DNA of 64,000 bases from Pseudomonas fulva (GTDB lineage Bacteria; Pseudomonadota; Gammaproteobacteria; Pseudomonadales; Pseudomonadaceae), in assembly GCF_015680705.1 (NCBI RefSeq), contig NZ_JADNYP010000008.1:124001-188000 (forward strand), written 5' to 3'. Below the pieces are notes generated by a model, which did no database searches, was not told the DNA's origin, and saw only the letters and a list, made by a program, of their open reading frames with translations. The position numbers and the translations under genes are program-made. This document shows, piece by piece, positions 9,369 to 18,044 of the stretch (position 1 is its first letter; each line of letters starts with the position of its first letter).

Positions 9369-9394
9369 CCGGTCGGCGCGGATCGTCCTGCCTG

Positions 9395-10744
9395 TCACAG
9401 GCCGCCGCTGAGCGGGTACTCGATCGCCAGGCGAATCTGGTCGCCGTCCAGCTCGGCCTGGGCCGTGTCACCCCTGTGCACGTTGTGCCGCAGCGAGAAG
9501 GCCAGGCCCTTGGCCTTGCCAGCCTGCACCACGTAGCGCGCCTCCAGGTCCCGTTCCCAGTGCTTGCCATCCTTGCCATAGCCGAGGTAGGCATAGCCGC
9601 CAGTGGGATCGACGTGGCTGCCATCGATGTCGAAACCGCGTACGTACAGCGCGGTAAGGTTCAGCCCAGGCAGGCCGAAGGCGCCCATGTTCAGGTCGTA
9701 GCGCGCCTGCCAGGACTTTTCGTTGGGAGCATTGAAGTCCGACATCTGCACGGCGTTGCCAATGAAGATCGCCCCGCGAGTAACGTAGTCGAACGGCGTG
9801 TCGCCATCGACGTGCTGGTAGCTCAGGCTGAAGGCATGCGGGCCTTGGCTGTAGCGCGAGAGCAGGCTCCAGGTGGTGTTGTCGATGCGTCCGGACAGCG
9901 CCTTGCCTGTATCGGTGGTGCGATACAGGTTCAGGTCCAGGCTCAGGCTGCGCAGATCGTCCAGCGGGTACACGAAGGTGCCGCCCAGGTAGTGCTGGTT
10001 CCAGCTGTCCTGGTAGCGCGAAGTGTAGAGGCTGGCGTTGACGCTGCTCGAGGGGCTGTACACCGCGCCAGCCAGGTCGAAGCTGTCGCCCTTGCGGCCG
10101 TTGGAATAATTGACCACGAAGCCTTGGTCATGACTGCTGGCGTTGCGGTCGGTGCTTTCGGTGAAGTGGCCGGCGACCAGCTTGAGCTTGTCGATCTCGT
10201 TGCTGACCAGGAACAGGCCGGTGGCGGTCTCGGGCAGCAGGCGGCTGTCGGACGAGCTGAACACCGGGGTCTTGACCCGTTGCTCGCCATAGGACAGCAC
10301 AGTGTCGGATAGCCGCAGCTTCAACGCCGCGCCACCACGGCCATACTGGCTCTTTGGATGGCCTTCGTTATCCAGGCCAAGCAGGCGGGCCTTGCCGGCA
10401 CGGCCACCACCGCTGTCGAGCTGCATGCCCAGGTAGGCATGAGCATCGACGCCCACGCCGACCAGGCCCTGGGTGAATCCGGACTGGAAAGTACCCATCA
10501 GGCCATAGGCCCATTCCTCGGCCTTGCCGTTACGATCGGCGCGCGGCTTGTAGGCATTGCGCGCGCCACTGTTGCGGCCACCGTGGCGGTAGTCGCGCTG
10601 GTCGAACACCGTGCGATTGAGCAGGTTCCAGCTGCTGTCCTCGAGCAGGCCGCGCGCCTGGGATTGCGCCGAATCGGCCACGGCCAGGGGGGTGAGGCCC
10701 AGCAATGGCAACGCCCAGGCAAAGCGGTGACAGAGTGCGCTCAT
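9395..10744 (-). CDS. OprD family outer membrane porin
   Basis: 449 residues with a signal peptide (cleavage after AVADS region, about residue 23) and the alternating pattern of an 18-strand OprD barrel. Family features include LLNRTVFDQRDYRHGG near the mature start, EEWAYGLMGTFQSGFTQGLVGVG, and a C-terminal IRLAIEYPLSGGL strand. OprD proteins allow specific uptake of small amino acids, peptides or carboxylates. The start overlaps the pseudoazurin stop (ATGA at 10741-10744). It is therefore the last gene of the cobalamin-riboswitch operon, which makes a cobalamin- or cobalt-related or otherwise B12-responsive uptake role plausible. That role is inference. Confidence 0.9.
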   Translation of the reverse strand: MSALCHRFAWALPLLGLTPLAVADSAQSQARGLLEDSSWNLLNRTVFDQRDYRHGGRNSGARNAYKPRADRNGKAEEWAYGLMGTFQSGFTQGLVGVGVDAHAYLGMQLDSGGGRAGKARLLGLDNEGHPKSQYGRGGAALKLRLSDTVLSYGEQRVKTPVFSSSDSRLLPETATGLFLVSNEIDKLKLVAGHFTESTDRNASSHDQGFVVNYSNGRKGDSFDLAGAVYSPSSSVNASLYTSRYQDSWNQHYLGGTFVYPLDDLRSLSLDLNLYRTTDTGKALSGRIDNTTWSLLSRYSQGPHAFSLSYQHVDGDTPFDYVTRGAIFIGNAVQMSDFNAPNEKSWQARYDLNMGAFGLPGLNLTALYVRGFDIDGSHVDPTGGYAYLGYGKDGKHWERDLEARYVVQAGKAKGLAFSLRHNVHRGDTAQAELDGDQIRLAIEYPLSGGL

Positions 10745-11181
10745 CGGCCGGTCTCCAGTCGCTGCAGTTGCGCGGCCAGGCGGGCCTTGGCCCGCGCTGG
10801 CAAGCTGCTCGGCACTGCGCCAGTGGAAGGTCCTGGCTGGCCGACCTGGATCAGCATGACCATGCCCATGGCCAGGTGCGGGATGCACTGGATGCCATAC
10901 AGTCCGGGCGTGGCGAAGCGGTATTCGGCGGGCTGGTTGATGTTGCTCTTGAACGTTGGCGCCGCTTCGGGCCAGAGGCCTGGCAGGCTCGCTGCGTTAT
11001 GCCCGCTCTGGGTCGGCACGAAGCGCACGCTGTCGCCTGGCTCGATACGCAGGTGATCCGGTTCGTAGACCATGGCACCGTCGGCGCCGCGGTTGAGCAT
11101 CTTCACTTCATGGACGTCGCCCAGCGCCAGCGGCGCGAGCAGCGAACAGGACAACAGCAGGGCAAGGCGATGCAGGCGCAT
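10741..11181 (-). CDS. Pseudoazurin (periplasmic type I blue copper protein)
   Basis: 146 residues with an N-terminal signal peptide (MRLHRLALLLSCSLL, cleavage around LALG). The cupredoxin domain keeps all four type I copper ligands: His61 (SGHNA), Cys99 and His102 (CIPH), and Met107, with the C-x2-H-x4-M spacing of pseudoazurin. These proteins shuttle electrons in the periplasm, classically to denitrification enzymes. An ATG three codons upstream (11190) is an alternative start. It lies 16 bases behind the ABC ATPase gene and overlaps oprD. A copper electron carrier inside a riboswitch-controlled ABC operon is unexpected, and its electron partner is not in view. Confidence 0.9.
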   Translation of the reverse strand: MRLHRLALLLSCSLLAPLALGDVHEVKMLNRGADGAMVYEPDHLRIEPGDSVRFVPTQSGHNAASLPGLWPEAAPTFKSNINQPAEYRFATPGLYGIQCIPHLAMGMVMLIQVGQPGPSTGAVPSSLPARAKARLAAQLQRLETGR

Positions 11182-11197
11182 GTCTTCCATTCCAGGT

Positions 11198-11989
11198 TCA
11201 AGGGGCGCGGAAACGCAGGATGCGCGCGCCGTCATAAGGGTCGGTCAGATAGTGGGCGTGGACACCGAAGGTGCTCAGCAGCCGCTCCGGCGTGAGGACG
11301 TCGTGTGGCTTGCCGAGCGCGACCAGGCGGCCCTTGTCGAGTACCGCGAGGCGGTCGCAGGTCAGCGCCTGGTTGAGATCGTGCAAGGCGATCAGCGTCG
11401 TCACCCGCAGGGCCTGGATGCGTTGCAACAGGCTCAGCTGGTGCTGGATGTCCAGATGATTGGTCGGCTCGTCGAGCAACAGCACCTTGGGGCGCTGGGC
11501 CAGCGCCCTGGCGATGTGCACACGTTGGCGTTCGCCACCAGACAGGCTGCTCCAGGTTCGCTGGCGCAGGTGCAAGGCATCCAGGTCGGCCAGGGCCTGG
11601 TCGACGATCGCGGCGTCCTCGGCGGTGAACGGCGCCAGCGCCGATAGCCAGGGGGTGCGCCCGAGCGCCACTGCATCGTGAACGTTCACCGCATCATGGG
11701 TGTCGGCCTGCTGCTCCACCAGGGCCAGCGCCTGGGCGATCTGGCGGCGCGGCAGGCGCGCCAGCGGCTGGCCCAGCAGCTGCACCTGGCCACCATCGGG
11801 CTGGCGCAGGCCGGCCAGCAGCTTGAGCAGGGTCGACTTGCCCGATCCATTGGGGCCGACGATGCCTAGGGTCTCGCCTGCCTGCACGGACAGTTCGATC
11901 CCGTAGAGCAACTGGGTGCCACGCACTCGATAGCCCAGCCCCTGGCAAGCGAGTGGCGCGGTCGGGGTCGCGGGCATCATGGCAGTCAT
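11198..11989 (-). CDS. ABC transporter ATP-binding protein, FecE/BtuD type
   Basis: 263 residues with Walker A GPNGSGKST (about 44-52), the signature LSGGERQRVHIARAL, Walker B KVLLLDEPTNHLD and the switch histidine in LIALHDLNQ. This arrangement is that of iron-siderophore, haem or cobalamin importers, in which the ATPase drives a FecCD-type permease. The start overlaps the permease stop by four bases. The cobalamin riboswitch in front of the operon favours a corrinoid or cobalt-complex ligand over a ferric siderophore, but the sequence of the ATPase itself does not discriminate. Confidence 0.92.
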   Translation of the reverse strand: MTAMMPATPTAPLACQGLGYRVRGTQLLYGIELSVQAGETLGIVGPNGSGKSTLLKLLAGLRQPDGGQVQLLGQPLARLPRRQIAQALALVEQQADTHDAVNVHDAVALGRTPWLSALAPFTAEDAAIVDQALADLDALHLRQRTWSSLSGGERQRVHIARALAQRPKVLLLDEPTNHLDIQHQLSLLQRIQALRVTTLIALHDLNQALTCDRLAVLDKGRLVALGKPHDVLTPERLLSTFGVHAHYLTDPYDGARILRFRAP

Positions 11990-13002
11990 CGCGGACTCCT
12001 GCGGCTGACCAGGATCAGGGCGAAGACGGGCGCGCCGATCAGCGCCGTCACCACGCCCACCGGAATCACCTGGCCGGGAATCAAGGTTCGGGAAAGCACG
12101 TCGGCGGCGATCAGAAACAGCGCGCCGCCCAGCGCGCTGGCCGGCAGCAGGCGACTGTGGCCGGGGCCCAGCAGCAGGCGCAGGGCATGGGGGATCACCA
12201 GCCCGACGAAGCCGATCGCACCGACGATCGACACCATCACCGCGGTGACCAGCGCGGCGCAGGTGATCAGCAGCAGCTGCACCCGGCGTACGGCAATGCC
12301 CAGCGAAGCGGCCGAATCGCTACCGAAGGTGAACGCATCCAGCGCGCGTCGGTGCCATAGGCACATGGCCAGGCCGGCGCCGGCCACCGGCACGGCCAGC
12401 CATACCGATGGCCAGCGCACGCCACTGAGATTGCCCAGCAGCCAGAACAGGATTCCGCGCGCTTGCTCGGCGCTGGCCGACTTGGTCACCAAGAACGCGG
12501 TCAAGGCATTGAACAGTTGCGAGCCGGCGATCCCGGCGAGGATCACCTGGGCATTGCCGTTGGCTGGGCCGCTGGCACGGGCCAGCAGCAGGACCAGGGC
12601 AAAAGCGGCCAGCGCGCCGAGGAACGCGCCGCCTGATAGCGACAGCGCGCCGGCGCCCAGACCCAGCAAGGCGACCAGCACCGCGCCGGTCGACGCGCCA
12701 GCGGACAGGCCCAGCAGGTACGGCTCGGCCAGCGGATTACGCAGCAGCGCCTGCAGGATCACGCCGCAGGTCGCAAGGCCCGCGCCGCAGGCGGCAGCCA
12801 CCAGGGTCCGGGTCAGCCGGTAGTTCCAGACGATGCCTTGGTCGATCGGATCGACCAGGTAGCCGGCATGCCACAGCTGGTTGGCCAGCACCTGGTAGAT
12901 GACCGTGGGCGTCATGCGGGTTTCACCGATGCCGATGCCCGCCAGCAAGGCCAGCGACAGGGCACCGAGGACCAAGGCGGCACGAATGAACAGGCGCATC
13001 AT
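11986..13002 (-). CDS. FecCD/BtuC family ABC transporter permease
   Basis: 338 residues with about ten membrane segments. Typical FecCD blocks are visible: RLTRTLVAAACGAGLATCGVILQALLRNPLAEPYLLGLSAGASTGAV in pieces around residues 65-110, and the C-terminal GFVGLVIPHALRLLLGPGHSRLLPASALGGA, which contacts the ATPase. It forms the homodimeric channel of a type II importer such as BtuCD. It overlaps both neighbouring genes by four bases, so the three ABC genes are translationally coupled. Confidence 0.93.
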   Translation of the reverse strand: MMRLFIRAALVLGALSLALLAGIGIGETRMTPTVIYQVLANQLWHAGYLVDPIDQGIVWNYRLTRTLVAAACGAGLATCGVILQALLRNPLAEPYLLGLSAGASTGAVLVALLGLGAGALSLSGGAFLGALAAFALVLLLARASGPANGNAQVILAGIAGSQLFNALTAFLVTKSASAEQARGILFWLLGNLSGVRWPSVWLAVPVAGAGLAMCLWHRRALDAFTFGSDSAASLGIAVRRVQLLLITCAALVTAVMVSIVGAIGFVGLVIPHALRLLLGPGHSRLLPASALGGALFLIAADVLSRTLIPGQVIPVGVVTALIGAPVFALILVSRRSPR

Positions 13003-14012
13003 GGCTGTGGCGCTTTACCCGAGGAAAATGCCGCGGCGAGCGTCTCCAGGCCGCTGAACAGACGCAGGCTGGCCTGCATGGCATGGGCGTCGAGCACGAT
13101 GATGCGGTCGTGTTTCACCGCGTCCATGTTGCGTGTCACCGGATCGTTGCGCAGGAATTGCAGTTTTTTCTGGAAGTCATCGGCAGGGAAGCGGCGACGG
13201 TCCATGCGCGCGATCACCAGCCAGGTAGGGTTGGCCTTGGCCAGGGTTTCCCAGCCGACGGTAGGCCATTCCTCATCCGACTCGACGACATTGCGCACCC
13301 CAAGACTCTGCAGCATGAAGTCGGGAATACCCTTGCGTCCCGCGACATAGGGGTCGATATCCAGGTCGGCGCTGGAGAACCAGAACAAGGCAGTGGTGTG
13401 GGACAGGTCCTTGCCGGCGAGGCTGGCCTTGGCCTTGGCGAGCCTGGCCTGCAGCGCCTGGTTGAGCGCCTCGCCACGATCCTGCACGTCGAAGATCCGT
13501 GCCAGCTGGCTGATGCTGCGGTACACGGTCTCGATCTGGAACGGTTGCAGGCGGGTGCCGTCGGCGCCGACCAGGTTGTCCTTGCCCTCGCAGTCGGAAG
13601 GCATGAGGTAGGTCGGGATATTCAGCTCATGGAATTGTTCACGGGTGCCGACCACTCCCTGCGCACCGACCATCCATTCCAGCTGCACCGCCAGTAATTG
13701 CGGGCGCTTGCCGATCACCGCCTCGAAACTCGGATCGTTGTCGGCCAGGCGTTCGACCTTGGCATCCTGGGCCTTGTACTGCGGCAGCACATCGTTGAAC
13801 CACAGCGAGGTACCGACCAGCTTGTCGCCTTGGCCCAGGGCGTAGAGCATCTCGGTGCCAGCCTGGCCGATCGTGACGACACGCTGCGGCGCCTGCTGGA
13901 AGGTCAACGACATGCCGCAGTTATCGAGGGTCAACGGATAATGGGTACTGGCCGCCTGGGCCAGGCCGGTGGCGCCAAGCGCGGCGAGCAGGGTGACGAA
14001 ACGGGGCAGCAT
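12999..14012 (-). CDS. Periplasmic binding protein of a cobalamin/iron-complex type ABC importer (BtuF/FepB-like)
   Basis: 337 residues with a signal peptide (MLPRFVTLLAALGATGLAQA). The mature protein has the class III binding-protein layout: APQRVVTIGQAGTEMLYALGQGDKLVG near the start, a long linking helix (LNQALQARLAKAKASL), and a second lobe ending VLDAHAMQASLRLFSGLETLA. It is longer than E. coli BtuF. The ligand is not obvious, but it is the first gene downstream of the cobalamin riboswitch. AGGAG lies ten bases before the ATG. It overlaps the permease gene by four bases. No TonB-dependent receptor accompanies it. Confidence 0.88.
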   Translation of the reverse strand: MLPRFVTLLAALGATGLAQAASTHYPLTLDNCGMSLTFQQAPQRVVTIGQAGTEMLYALGQGDKLVGTSLWFNDVLPQYKAQDAKVERLADNDPSFEAVIGKRPQLLAVQLEWMVGAQGVVGTREQFHELNIPTYLMPSDCEGKDNLVGADGTRLQPFQIETVYRSISQLARIFDVQDRGEALNQALQARLAKAKASLAGKDLSHTTALFWFSSADLDIDPYVAGRKGIPDFMLQSLGVRNVVESDEEWPTVGWETLAKANPTWLVIARMDRRRFPADDFQKKLQFLRNDPVTRNMDAVKHDRIIVLDAHAMQASLRLFSGLETLAAAFSSGKAPQP

Positions 14013-14066
14013 GTGGGGCGATCTCCTATCGTGGGTGCACGGGACAGACGCACGGACAGGCATCGC

Positions 14067-14093
14067 CAGCCACACGCCCATGACGTGTGGCTG
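14067..14093 (-). promoter_or_regulatory. Hairpin in the leader between riboswitch and first gene
   Basis: A perfect 10-bp stem (14067-14076 with 14084-14093) and a seven-base loop lies between the cobalamin aptamer and the binding-protein ATG, about 55 bases upstream of that start. No U-run follows it on the minus strand, so it is not a standard terminator. It may belong to the expression platform; the mechanism is not decidable by eye. Confidence 0.5.
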
Positions 14094-14129
14094 CACCCTG
14101 GACGGGTGGAGATGGCCATCCCGGACACC

Positions 14130-14318
14130 CCGCCGGTTGGTGAATGCGTGCCGGCAGGTCTCCTGACTGATGCGTCATGGCCCGACTTCGCCTTCCCGGG
14201 AATTGACCCAGTGGCATCGCTGAAGTGGGCTCGGCACCTACAGTTGCGGGGGCAGTTCCGTTTCGCTGCATACAGGCAGCCACGGATTCCCTGTTAGTTC
14301 CTTGACGGAAACCGGCGG
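14130..14318 (-). ncRNA. Cobalamin (B12) riboswitch
   Basis: Read on the minus strand, the conserved landmarks occur in the correct order. A 9-bp closing P1 stem pairs 14310-14318 with 14130-14138. The CTGCCCCCGCAACTG core lies at 14241-14255, the B12 box GCCACTG at 14209-14215, then GGGAAGGC, and GTCAGGAGACCTGCC at 14153-14167. This is the AdoCbl-type consensus. Binding of the cofactor normally switches off the gene downstream, here the ABC importer operon that starts at 14012 and runs through pseudoazurin and oprD. Confidence 0.96.
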
Positions 14319-14393
14319 CGGCATCTTAGACGGGCCAGGCGCATCGCGACAAGCCAAATGCACCTGTCCCAGCCCGTGGCACGCCGCCAGGGT

Positions 14394-15563
14394 TCAGAAA
14401 TACTTCAGCCAGGCGATGTCGCGCCGGCGCGCCTTCAGCCGGGCAAACCAGCGCACGGGCAGGTACAGGACCACCGCCAGCGACACCGCGCCCAACCAGA
14501 CCGCACCTACACTGTCGAAGCCGTAATAGTCGCCCTGGTCGAGACCGAACAGCGCGACACACACCAGGTAGAGCAGCTTGAGCACATACAGATGCAGCAG
14601 GTAGAAGAACATCGGCGCGGCCCCGAAGACCGCCAGGATGCTGATCCAACGCGTTTGCCCGCATCGCTCGAAGGCCCATAGCAGGAGCAGGCCGCAACCG
14701 AGGGTCAAGGCCAGGAACAGCAGCGAAGGCGGGTACTTGGTGATGTTGAGCAAGCTCATCAGCGTCTGCATGGTGTCGGCATGGACCTGCCAAGGTGCTT
14801 CGCCGTAGCCGTTGAGCAGACGCAGGAACAGAAACCCGGCCAAGGCGGCGGTGCCGGCCAGCAGCAGCCGCTTCTGGCGAAGGCCAGCCTGGCCGAACCA
14901 GGGGCCAAGGCAATAGCCCAGGGCGATCACTCCGATCCATGGCAGGACCGGATAGGAAGTACGCAGGCGCAAGCTCTCGGAAACTTCGAGCCAGCCACGG
15001 TCATGCAGGATGGCCCATGGCACATGCATGGCCGAGCCGGACGGGAAGTGCAGTCCGTCGAGCAGGTTATGGCCGGCGACGATGGCCACGCCGAGCGCCA
15101 GCAGCCACCCGCGAGGCAGCCAGACCAGCGCGGACAGGGCGATCATGCTCAGGCCGATGGCCCAGATCACCTGCATGTAGATCACGCTCGGCGGCAACTG
15201 GAAGGTCCATGCGAAGTTCACCAAGGTGAATTCCAGCAACACCAGAACCAGGCCACGCTTGAACAGGAAGGCCGAGACATCCCCACGGCCCTGGTGCTTC
15301 TCGCCGTACAGCCAGGCCGACAGGCCGGTGAGCAGGACGAAGACCGGTGCGCAGAGGTGCGACAATGTCCGGCTGAAGAACAGCGAAGGCTCGGTGACGT
15401 CCACGGCCATCGGATCGCTGACCTGGCGATGCAGGAAGAAAGTCTCCCGGACATGGTCGAGCAGCATGAACACGATCACCAGGCCGCGCAGGGCATCGAT
15501 GCTTTGCAGGCGGTGGGTGACGAGGGTCGAGGTAGGTGGGGGAGTGGCGCTTAGGCTTGTCAT
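14394..15563 (-). CDS. DUF1624 family multispanning membrane protein
   Basis: 389 residues with about ten membrane helices. RLQSIDALRGLVIVFMLLDHVRETFF at residues 18-43 is the typical start of DUF1624/YeiB-like and heparan-N-acetyltransferase-like membrane proteins, with an Arg-Gly turn and a conserved Asp-His pair. LSHLCAPVFVLLTGLSAWLYGEKH is the second family block. Relatives are thought to move acyl groups across the membrane; the substrate here is unknown. It stands alone on the minus strand. Confident as a gene and family, not as to function. Confidence 0.82.
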   Translation of the reverse strand: MTSLSATPPPTSTLVTHRLQSIDALRGLVIVFMLLDHVRETFFLHRQVSDPMAVDVTEPSLFFSRTLSHLCAPVFVLLTGLSAWLYGEKHQGRGDVSAFLFKRGLVLVLLEFTLVNFAWTFQLPPSVIYMQVIWAIGLSMIALSALVWLPRGWLLALGVAIVAGHNLLDGLHFPSGSAMHVPWAILHDRGWLEVSESLRLRTSYPVLPWIGVIALGYCLGPWFGQAGLRQKRLLLAGTAALAGFLFLRLLNGYGEAPWQVHADTMQTLMSLLNITKYPPSLLFLALTLGCGLLLLWAFERCGQTRWISILAVFGAAPMFFYLLHLYVLKLLYLVCVALFGLDQGDYYGFDSVGAVWLGAVSLAVVLYLPVRWFARLKARRRDIAWLKYF

Positions 15564-15870
15564 TGGAAGATCGCGGGCAAGAATGGAGATAATTGAAACG
15601 TTATCTTATAACTAATTTCATTTGACGGATAGACCCTGACGGGGTTGGGCTGCAATGTGGCCGTGTCGGAGCCGCCGCAGCATCGGATCGGCCGCGATAG
15701 GGCGCGCAGCGACCCAGGGGCGGGCAAGCGACAGAGTCTTGAACCGGGATATTCGCAGGGTTTGAGGGGGCCGCATCGCGGGCTATCGCGGCCGCTCCGG
15801 CGCGGACGAAGCGGTACGGTGGCCGTTCACCACCCAGCGTCGCGGATCGGCGCCCCGGCTATGGTCGCGC
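15564..15870. other. Intergenic stretch with a REP-like inverted repeat
   Basis: The first 60 bases are AT-rich and may hold the promoter of the minus-strand DUF1624 gene. The remainder is GC-rich and non-coding. A small inverted repeat, GGCCGC at 15769-15774 with GCGGCC at 15788-15793, lies in sequence resembling degenerate Pseudomonas REP elements (GCCGC...GCGGCCGCTCC). Nothing else was recognised. Confidence 0.45.
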
Positions 15871-16440
15871 CTACACACCGCGCCGGCGCGAAACGCGCGC
15901 TTCGATGTTCCTGCGGCCAATCAGCAGTGGAGGTTTCTCCACCACCGGATCCTCGGCCAGCCACTTGTACATCACCAGGCAATCCACCAGGCCGAGGGTG
16001 GCATGACGATAGGCACGCGGCAAACGCCCGACGGTCTCGAACCCCAGCTTGCACCACAAGGCCACGGCCACTTCGTTGCTGGCGACCACGCTGTTGAACT
16101 GCAGGGCCAGGAAACCTTCCTGGCGGGCGAGCTTCTGCGAATGCTCGCAGAGCAGGCGCGCCACGCCATGGCCACGCGCCTGCTCGCAGACCATGTAGCC
16201 GCAATTGCCGACATGCGCGCCAGGGCCGGCGGCGTTTGCCTTGAGGTAGTAGCTGCCGAGCAGTTCGCCGTCCTGCTCGGCGACGAGGGTCCGCAAGGGC
16301 ACGTCCAGCCATAACTGCCGCGCCTGGTCGAAAGTCATGGCAGGATCCAGCGCATAGGTTTCCCGGGCGCGCACGACAGCCTCGAAGGTCGGCCAGAACA
16401 GCTCGAAATCGGCTGCGGTCATGGGACGGATGTGAATCAT
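15871..16440 (-). CDS. GNAT family N-acetyltransferase (RimI-like)
   Basis: 189 residues. It begins MIHIRPMTAADFELFWPTFE, the usual first strand and helix of a GNAT domain. The acetyl-CoA motif is CEQARGHGVARLLCEHSQKLARQ (Q/R-x-x-G-x-[GA] form), followed by FLALQFNSVVASNEVAVALWCKLGFETVGRLP. The protein closely follows the layout of single-domain acetyltransferases acting on small amines or protein N-termini. GGAG precedes the ATG by five bases. The acceptor is unknown. It may share a transcript with the CMD gene upstream (78 bases away). Confidence 0.85.
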   Translation of the reverse strand: MIHIRPMTAADFELFWPTFEAVVRARETYALDPAMTFDQARQLWLDVPLRTLVAEQDGELLGSYYLKANAAGPGAHVGNCGYMVCEQARGHGVARLLCEHSQKLARQEGFLALQFNSVVASNEVAVALWCKLGFETVGRLPRAYRHATLGLVDCLVMYKWLAEDPVVEKPPLLIGRRNIEARVSRRRGV

Positions 16441-16518
16441 GGTGGCTCCGATCGAACAGGGGGCGCCAGTCTGTGCGGCCCAGCGCCCGCCTGCAAGAGG
16501 GCAGGCGCCGACGCTCGC

Positions 16519-16863
16519 TCAGCCTTCGCGCTTGTCGATGGCATCCAGGGCGCGGGTGGAATAGACGAGGGCAGCCCCAGCGTTGAGCGCGACGGCCACG
16601 CCCAGCGCCTCGGCGATCTCCTCGCGTGTGGCACCCTGTTTCACCGCCTGCTGCGAATGTACCGCGATGCATCCATCGCAACGGGTGGTCACCGCCACCG
16701 CGATGGCGATCAGCTCGCGCGTCTTGGCGTCCAGGTGGCCGGTCTTGGCCCCCGCGCCGCTGGCGGTCACATAGCCGGCGACAGTGTCCGCAGACAGCTG
16801 CCCGAGTTGTTCGACGCCGGTCATCAACTGCCTGCGGTAGGTGTCCCAATCCATCATGCTCAT
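16519..16863 (-). CDS. Carboxymuconolactone decarboxylase/AhpD-like protein
   Basis: 114 residues, all one CMD domain. The redox motif C62-D-G-C65 with His69 (CDGCIAVHSQQAVKQG) and the upstream Glu50 are the catalytic set of AhpD-like alkylhydroperoxidases. The C-terminal part, EEIAEALGVAVALNAGAALVYSTRALDA, is typical of the family. It probably reduces peroxides or acts as a thiol redox partner; a true decarboxylase role is unlikely given the CxxC pair. I set the start at 16863 because GAGG lies at eight-base spacing; an ATG eight codons upstream has no such site. Confidence 0.87.
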   Translation of the reverse strand: MSMMDWDTYRRQLMTGVEQLGQLSADTVAGYVTASGAGAKTGHLDAKTRELIAIAVAVTTRCDGCIAVHSQQAVKQGATREEIAEALGVAVALNAGAALVYSTRALDAIDKREG

Positions 16864-16982
16864 CGTCTGTGCCTCGAAATCGACCATTGGAGCTTTCAGG
16901 CTAGCTCACGCACCGGACGTTGCAGGGCTGCGATGGAAGGGGGCAACTACTACCTTGGCAGCACGACCTGCTCGGAAACGCA

Positions 16983-17882
16983 TCAGATGTAGATGAACAG
17001 CAGGACCAAGGCGGCCACCACGATCCATTTTTCCAGGTAGTAGCGCAGGCGGTTGCGCTTCTTCAGCGCCTTGCCCCGGGCGCGGATCTTGTAGATCCGG
17101 GTGAACAGGCGATTGATGGCGCCCGTCTTGTCGTTGGCGTCGTTCGGCGCGGCGGCGGCCGCCATCACGTTGCGGCTGAACCAGCGGTTGAACGCCGTTG
17201 CCCAGCGGTACCTGAGCGGCCGCTCGACGTCGCAGAACAGGATGATTCGATTGTGTTCGGTGGTATTGGCGGCGTAGTGAATGTAGGTCTCGTCGAAGAT
17301 CACCGCCTCGCCATCGCGCCAGGCATAGCGTTCGCCGTCCACATCGATGTAGCAGCCGTCGTCGTTGGGCGTATCGAGGCCCAGGTGGTAGCGATACGAT
17401 CCGGCATACGGGTCGCGGTGGCGCACCAGCTTGGCGCCGGGGGGCAACGTGGCGAACATGGCTGCCTTCACCGAGCCGATGCCCTGCAACAGCTCGGTGG
17501 TCCGCGGACACAGGGTCATCGCCGATGGGTGGCTTTCGCCATACCACTTCAGGTAGAAGCGCTTCCAGCCACTCTTGAAGAACGAATTGAAACCGACATC
17601 GTCATGGTTGTCGGACTTCTTGATCTGTCCGACCTGTAGCAACCGTTGCGCCTCGTCCCGGATTTCAGGCCAGTGGTCCTTGAGCGGCTGGAGTTCCGGA
17701 AACGCCTCTACCGGCAGGTAAGGCTTGGCGGGATGGCGGGAGAACAGGTACAGGAAGGTGTTCACCGGCGCCAGGAAACTGGAGTGGTCGCCGAGCTGAC
17801 GGGTCAGCTTGTGCCTGACCCGACCGCGCAGGTGGACATGGGCGATGGAAAGGACGAAGAGCAGTACGAATGCGATTTTCAT
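16983..17882 (-). CDS. lpxO: Lipid A hydroxylase LpxO (aspartyl/asparaginyl beta-hydroxylase family)
   Basis: 299 residues. An N-terminal membrane anchor (MKIAFVLLFVLSIAHVH) and a C-terminal hydrophobic end flank a Fe(II)/2-oxoglutarate dioxygenase domain. The iron ligands are His155 and Asp157 (VRHRDPYAGSYRYHLGL) and His202 (ETYIHYAANTTEHNR), with Arg212 positioned to bind 2-oxoglutarate. LpxO adds a 2-hydroxyl to the secondary laurate of lipid A at the cytoplasmic face. Pseudomonads often carry two copies. The ATG at 17882 is chosen; a GTG three codons upstream is possible. It is divergent from thpR. Confidence 0.9.
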   Translation of the reverse strand: MKIAFVLLFVLSIAHVHLRGRVRHKLTRQLGDHSSFLAPVNTFLYLFSRHPAKPYLPVEAFPELQPLKDHWPEIRDEAQRLLQVGQIKKSDNHDDVGFNSFFKSGWKRFYLKWYGESHPSAMTLCPRTTELLQGIGSVKAAMFATLPPGAKLVRHRDPYAGSYRYHLGLDTPNDDGCYIDVDGERYAWRDGEAVIFDETYIHYAANTTEHNRIILFCDVERPLRYRWATAFNRWFSRNVMAAAAAPNDANDKTGAINRLFTRIYKIRARGKALKKRNRLRYYLEKWIVVAALVLLFIYI

Positions 17883-18044
17883 GAGGGACACTAAGCCAAC
17901 AGGGATGACGCGCCAGCGCTTAAGCGTGTCAGCATAAACAAATGCAGGCAGGCTTTGTACAAATTGTTACCTTGGGAAAGAAAGCTGAATCGAATGCTTG
18001 GGCTGTGCCACGGTCCATCGAGGTTCGGCTGAAGGAGAAGCGCC

